Source: Gorsachius magnificus
Taxonomy: Eukaryota > Chordata > Aves > Pelecaniformes > Ardeidae
DNA length: 64,000 bases
Assembly: GCA_034008185.1 (NCBI GenBank)
Contig: CM067084.1
Coordinates: forward strand, 42,483,099-42,547,098
Direction of reading: 5' to 3'
Shown here: positions 59,780 to 64,000 of the stretch, in pieces
Layout: each line of letters starts with the position of its first letter
How positions within the stretch are numbered: the first letter of the stretch is position 1
The notes under the pieces: model-generated
Told to the model about the DNA's origin: nothing
The model's input: only the letters and a program-made list of their open reading frames with translations
The model's database searches: none
Translations under genes and position numbers: made by a program

Positions 59780-62700
59780 CTGTAACTTATTTAGTGAGTT
59801 ACTTAATTAATTTGACTAATTAAAAATTAAAATATTTTTCAATTAAAGTGTGCCAAGGATATATTTATGAATGTACTTCAAGTTCTCATGATGCAATGCC
59901 TTAAAAAAAAAAAAAAAAGCTGTAGCAGACTTGGCAATAGGTTTTTTTCCTAAGTTAAAAGGCTTTAAATAAAGTTCCAGTTGTTAGCTGGGCAGAAATG
60001 GCTGCATAAGATTTTCTTTTTCCCCAGTGGAAACAAGAATTGGTGGGGGCTTTTCTGATTTGTTTATTCATCTTGTCATTGCTGTGATATGCGCTTCCAA
60101 GCACCGAGGCCTTCCTGCTCCTATATTAAAGTGGAAAAAAATGCAGCTCTCGAATTTCAAAGCTGTAAGTACGGATGAAAAGACTGCTGCAGCTTACTGT
60201 GCTGAGAAATCCTTCCACCTGGTAAGAAATCCTTTAGCTGCTGACTTCTCCGTTCATCTGCACAGAATGCGACTAAGAACTTAATTGGAGAATGGAAGAC
60301 GGCGTCTGTGCTGGGTCAATACGGTATCTTCTATAGGCATACCATTTCTTTTTCATTGCATGCATTAGCTCAGGCCTGTTTTTTTTAAAAAAAAAAAAAA
60401 AACAAAACAAAACACCACAGCAAAACTTATGGTAACTTTTGCTTTTAATTGAATATCCTAGTAAAGTCTGATGTTGAAGATGATACTATTGAATGACTTC
60501 TAGTATTGTTATTTAACTGTTGTGCCAGTCTAAATGTGTGTTATGTGGAATATGATTTCTTTCTGCTTTAAGCTGTGCACATAAGTTGAAGAAAAGGCGG
60601 AGGGAGGAGGGTTCTTATCTTAAAGTGGAGGAGGACACAGCTTCAGCTTGTTCAGTTAGCATTTGTTACAAGTCTTAATCTTACCAGCTGTTTAAAAGCT
60701 TTTTCTTAATTTGGGAAAAATGAGAAAGCAGTATTTCTGTGGTCTAATCTGCTTGATGTTAATCTTGTGAGGTTTCTTTGAAAACTACTACTTTGCTGGC
60801 ATCACTGCAACTAAGATGCTCCATTTTGCAGGACTGAATGATGATAAACCCTAACCTCAAACTGGCTGCCTTCCCAGTACCTCTTAGTGGCCTGATTTCT
60901 TTTACTTGCAGTGTCTTTCTTATTTCCACAATAAAGTTCTGCGGTGTTGGCCTAAGTTCAAGGCGGTTAGTGATATCTAGCTAGTGGCAGTTAAAATTGG
61001 TATTCCTCTGAAGAGCTGTTTTGGTGCCCATTTCACTATATGAGTGTAAAGTTGTTTGCTAAATATGCTTTGCGCAAACTGAGCTTGTCATCTTCAAAGT
61101 ACTAGTCGGAGAAACAGACTGGGAACCTGGCCGTGGGTAGAACATCTGAAGGAGAAAGGCTTTTTCTCTGAGTGCATGGCAGGGGTGAATGTTCTCACCT
61201 AGACCTGGCAGCACCTGTAGGAGAAGCTTTGGGAGGGAAGGGAAGTGGGGAGAGAAAGAAAACCAAGTTTCTATGCTAAGTCAGTCTTAAAGTAGTGGCC
61301 TAAGTGACCCTATCCTGCTGCATGTGGAAAGGCGCAAAACTCTTCTCCAGTGGATTATGGATTTTCCTTAGCCAGGAGTGGTGGAAGGAAAGTAGCTGGA
61401 AACCACCAATTTTACTACCCAGATTTGCATCTGCCTTCAATTTTTTTTGCTGCTGCTGCTTTGGAAAGCTGTGAATGTCAGGCATATGCAATGTGATTCA
61501 TGTAGAAACAAGATGGTACAACCAACAGAAGTTACATGCCCTTATTACTGCTAGGAGCTTATAGAGGACTCTGCACAAGAGCAGATACCATATGTTTTCT
61601 TAGCAGAGCACTGACTTTGGATATTTTGACTGTGGATTGCCAGATTTATGTGGTTTTTCTGGGGTTGTGTGGTGGGTTTTTTTTTTTCCCCCCCTTAATT
61701 GATAATTTGGTAGGAAGCCCAAATGACTCAGGAATAATTACACAAACCAGGCTTGAAAAGCCTGGTGACACAAACTGTTTGTTTAACAGTCAGTAGCCTA
61801 AAAATTACTTGGCAAAAATAGTACACACAGATTTACTTGAAATGTTTATTATTAGCTATGTATAATCATCCCCCCTCCCCCACTAGCCAACCCTCATTTA
61901 CAGCAGAAGAAAACCAGTCATTGTGGGATTTCATGCTGCATGTGAAGTAAGTCTGGTAAACTGGTGGTAGCAGTTTTTCATAGTGTAATGTTGTAAGGTT
62001 ATTAGATGAACAGTACACTTTTAGGTTTTTCCACTTAAAATATTTACTCCAGTACTACGCACCTTCCATGTGACTGACTTGATAGCTAGAGAGTTTTTAT
62101 ATATAAGGCAATAAGACAGGCTTACTGCCTGTAAGCCTGGCTTGGTCAGGTGGTTTTCCTTAAACTTACAAAGGGACATAAATTATTGGCTGTTTTTCCT
62201 CTTGCACTGTAATCAGTATTGGCATGTGGTGAGAGGTGGCTGTATATCTACAGCCTAGATCACAATACCTCTTGAACATTGAGATGATTACTTCTAATAT
62301 TTTGAGATACGTCTTTGTCTTCACTTCCCTAGCTGTTTCCCCACAGGGCTAACCTAAAAATAAAAAGGCAGCATTTTAACTTAATTCTGTACTGTACTTC
62401 AAACAAGGCTTGATTAAGAAAGCTGCTTGGCGTGGATTTTTGTTGCCTTAACAGACCTTGCATCAGTCCCATCCTCTTTAGATGCCTTTCTGAATATATA
62501 TACACCATTGTAATTGTTCTACTATTTTAAAAATTCAATGCTAATTTTAAACAATTTAAGATTTCACAGATTCCATAGTTAATGCAGTTGACCAGTTAGA
62601 AATAATTAAGAGCTAAGTGTTCTCTAGTATTATTAATGTGGATTTTGACTTTATTTTTTTCCCCAGTGGAATTTTCAAATACGAATGGTGAAAGTTTGCC

Positions 62701-64000
62701 TTTTGAACGTGCATGTATTTTAAGATGCCTAAACAGAACGTGGGACGCTGTCTGCAGAAGTGCCAGGTACTGAGTAGCTTCAGCTTAAAACAACGTTAGC
62801 TGGGTGGCGGCAGTAAAGTAATAGCAACCTATTGCAAGTGCAGCTTCCTATGAGAGTCACATTCTTAACCACGAACGAAAGCTTAAGCTTGGAGCTTCTT
62901 CGTCAAAACTAGTGGAGAATGTTGTGCTGAGTAACACAAGTCAGGCTTTTTGCTGGGGGATGCATATTAGGGTGCCTTAAGAGCTTGTACATTCTTTTAC
63001 ACCATTGTGGAAATTAAGGCAGCTACCACATTTGAAAGGAAGAATTTCTTACGTATTTGAGATTCCAAAAAGGTATAGAAAGGAAAGTTTTCTACGGTGT
63101 AAAAAGAGGCACTGTCTTGTGGTCTGGAAGTGTTTTTTGGTGGTGGTGGTTTTGCTTTTCCACTTGAAAGCATTATTACATGATTGTAGAAAGATGTCTG
63201 TTGTCTTCACTGGCAGACTTGATGCCCGTCACTGACTGTTGCAGGGAATCACAAAAGATATCTTTGGTCCAAAGAAAATATCCCTGAAAGATAGCACCAG
63301 ATATTTAAATAATTAGATTATTGCTTTATATCAGAGCTTTAACATGGCATTAATTTCCAGTTGTGGGGTTGGTTTTTTGGGGTTTGTTTTAGTTTGGGTT
63401 TTTAGCTTTTGGTGGGATGTATGTGGAATTAGTGTGTTTGTGGGATACCCTTCCAGCAATGCAAACACAACTGTCAGTATGAAGATACTGTATTTCTACT
63501 TCTGCTGGCCTGGTTTGGAAGTGATGGCAAAACTTTCATTGACTGACCATAGTGCCAGGACTCCACCCTCATACTTTAGCTTTGAGGTAGTAAACTTGGC
63601 AAATACGTAATTTTAGAAAAATAAAGAGCTTCCGCATGTGCATGCATACCGTTTAGTGCAATTTGTCCTGAGAGCAGACTGGCAAAGTAGGTCTTCAGTA
63701 CCTCAGGATGGTTGAAGGAAGACCTCCTTATGTATCTGCATCAGAGACAGATGCTTTCTTAGGCTGTTCAAAGCTCAGAGGTTGAAGCTGGAAACCCGAA
63801 GCGTGCTTCAGGGTGAGGACACCACATTTGCTTTTAGGGAGAGTGAAATACGAAAAATTTATTTAAACCTTGCTTTCAGTTTGAATGTAAAGTTTATAGT
63901 AGAAGTCATTCCCACTTGGTTCAAAAATCTAGTCCCCTGTGGGAGTGCTGAAAACTTGCCTTTTATTGGATTTTAGGGGACTTGAGAAACTTGGTTGGTA
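59780..64000. other. Region downstream of SAP30, no supported gene
   Basis: AT-rich sequence with simple tracts (59904 A-run, 60388 A-run then AAAAC units, T/G-rich stretch 63371-63410). In mammals SCRG1 follows SAP30 on the opposite strand; I could not find a convincing SCRG1 exon, so it probably lies beyond the window. Confidence 0.65.

Noticed and set aside
63246..63314. Possible terminal exon on plus strand (acceptor tgttgcag, then GITKDIFGPKKISLKDSTR and a stop)
   Set aside because: The KDIFGPKKIS stretch weakly recalls SCRG1, but SCRG1 should be on the minus strand here and no companion exon or cysteine pattern is present; likely chance.
1..64000. CRISPR arrays, operons, riboswitches or phage modules
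   Set aside because: The window is a vertebrate nuclear locus; I saw no regularly spaced palindromic repeats with spacers and no prokaryote-style gene packing.

Overview
The window looks like nuclear DNA of a bird. It has long AT-rich introns, short CpG-dense promoters, a CR1 retroposon ending in the CR1-type octamer repeat, and a long LTR of a kind I recognise from bird genomes. Three vertebrate genes are supported by spliced reading frames that join in phase. They are GALNT7 (plus strand, 3' two-thirds only), HMGB2 (minus strand, complete) and SAP30 (plus strand, complete). As far as I recall, mammals have the same order and orientation on human 4q34. I did not recognise the species.

Region by region. 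1-24,830 is GALNT7: ten consecutive coding exons plus one duplicated exon, covering most of the GT-A catalytic domain and the whole C-terminal ricin-type lectin domain; the exons for the cytoplasmic tail, membrane anchor and stem lie upstream of base 1. 24,830-35,560 is intergenic, with decayed retroposon pieces. 35,560-38,260 is HMGB2 with a CpG-island promoter carrying CCAAT, GC-box and CHR-type sites. 38,300-52,500 is intergenic, with a degenerate 28-bp tandem repeat and an LTR interrupted by a CR1. 51,700-59,750 is SAP30 with its own CpG island. 59,750-64,000 shows no gene I can support.

The three genes do not form one pathway. GALNT7 is a Golgi O-glycosylation enzyme. HMGB2 bends and organises DNA in the nucleus, mostly in proliferating cells. 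SAP30 is a bridging subunit of the Sin3-HDAC co-repressor.

The most interesting signal is in GALNT7. Two adjacent exons (9466-9648 and 9818-10000) are both 183 nt, have identical phases and encode 61-residue segments that are 48/61 identical. Both are intact, so they look like alternative cassettes for the same part of the catalytic domain. The 169-nt intron between them has no AG between base 9659 and its acceptor, and its main pyrimidine tract lies about 80-115 nt upstream of that acceptor. That is the layout expected for a distant branch point too close to the upstream donor, a known way to make two exons mutually exclusive.
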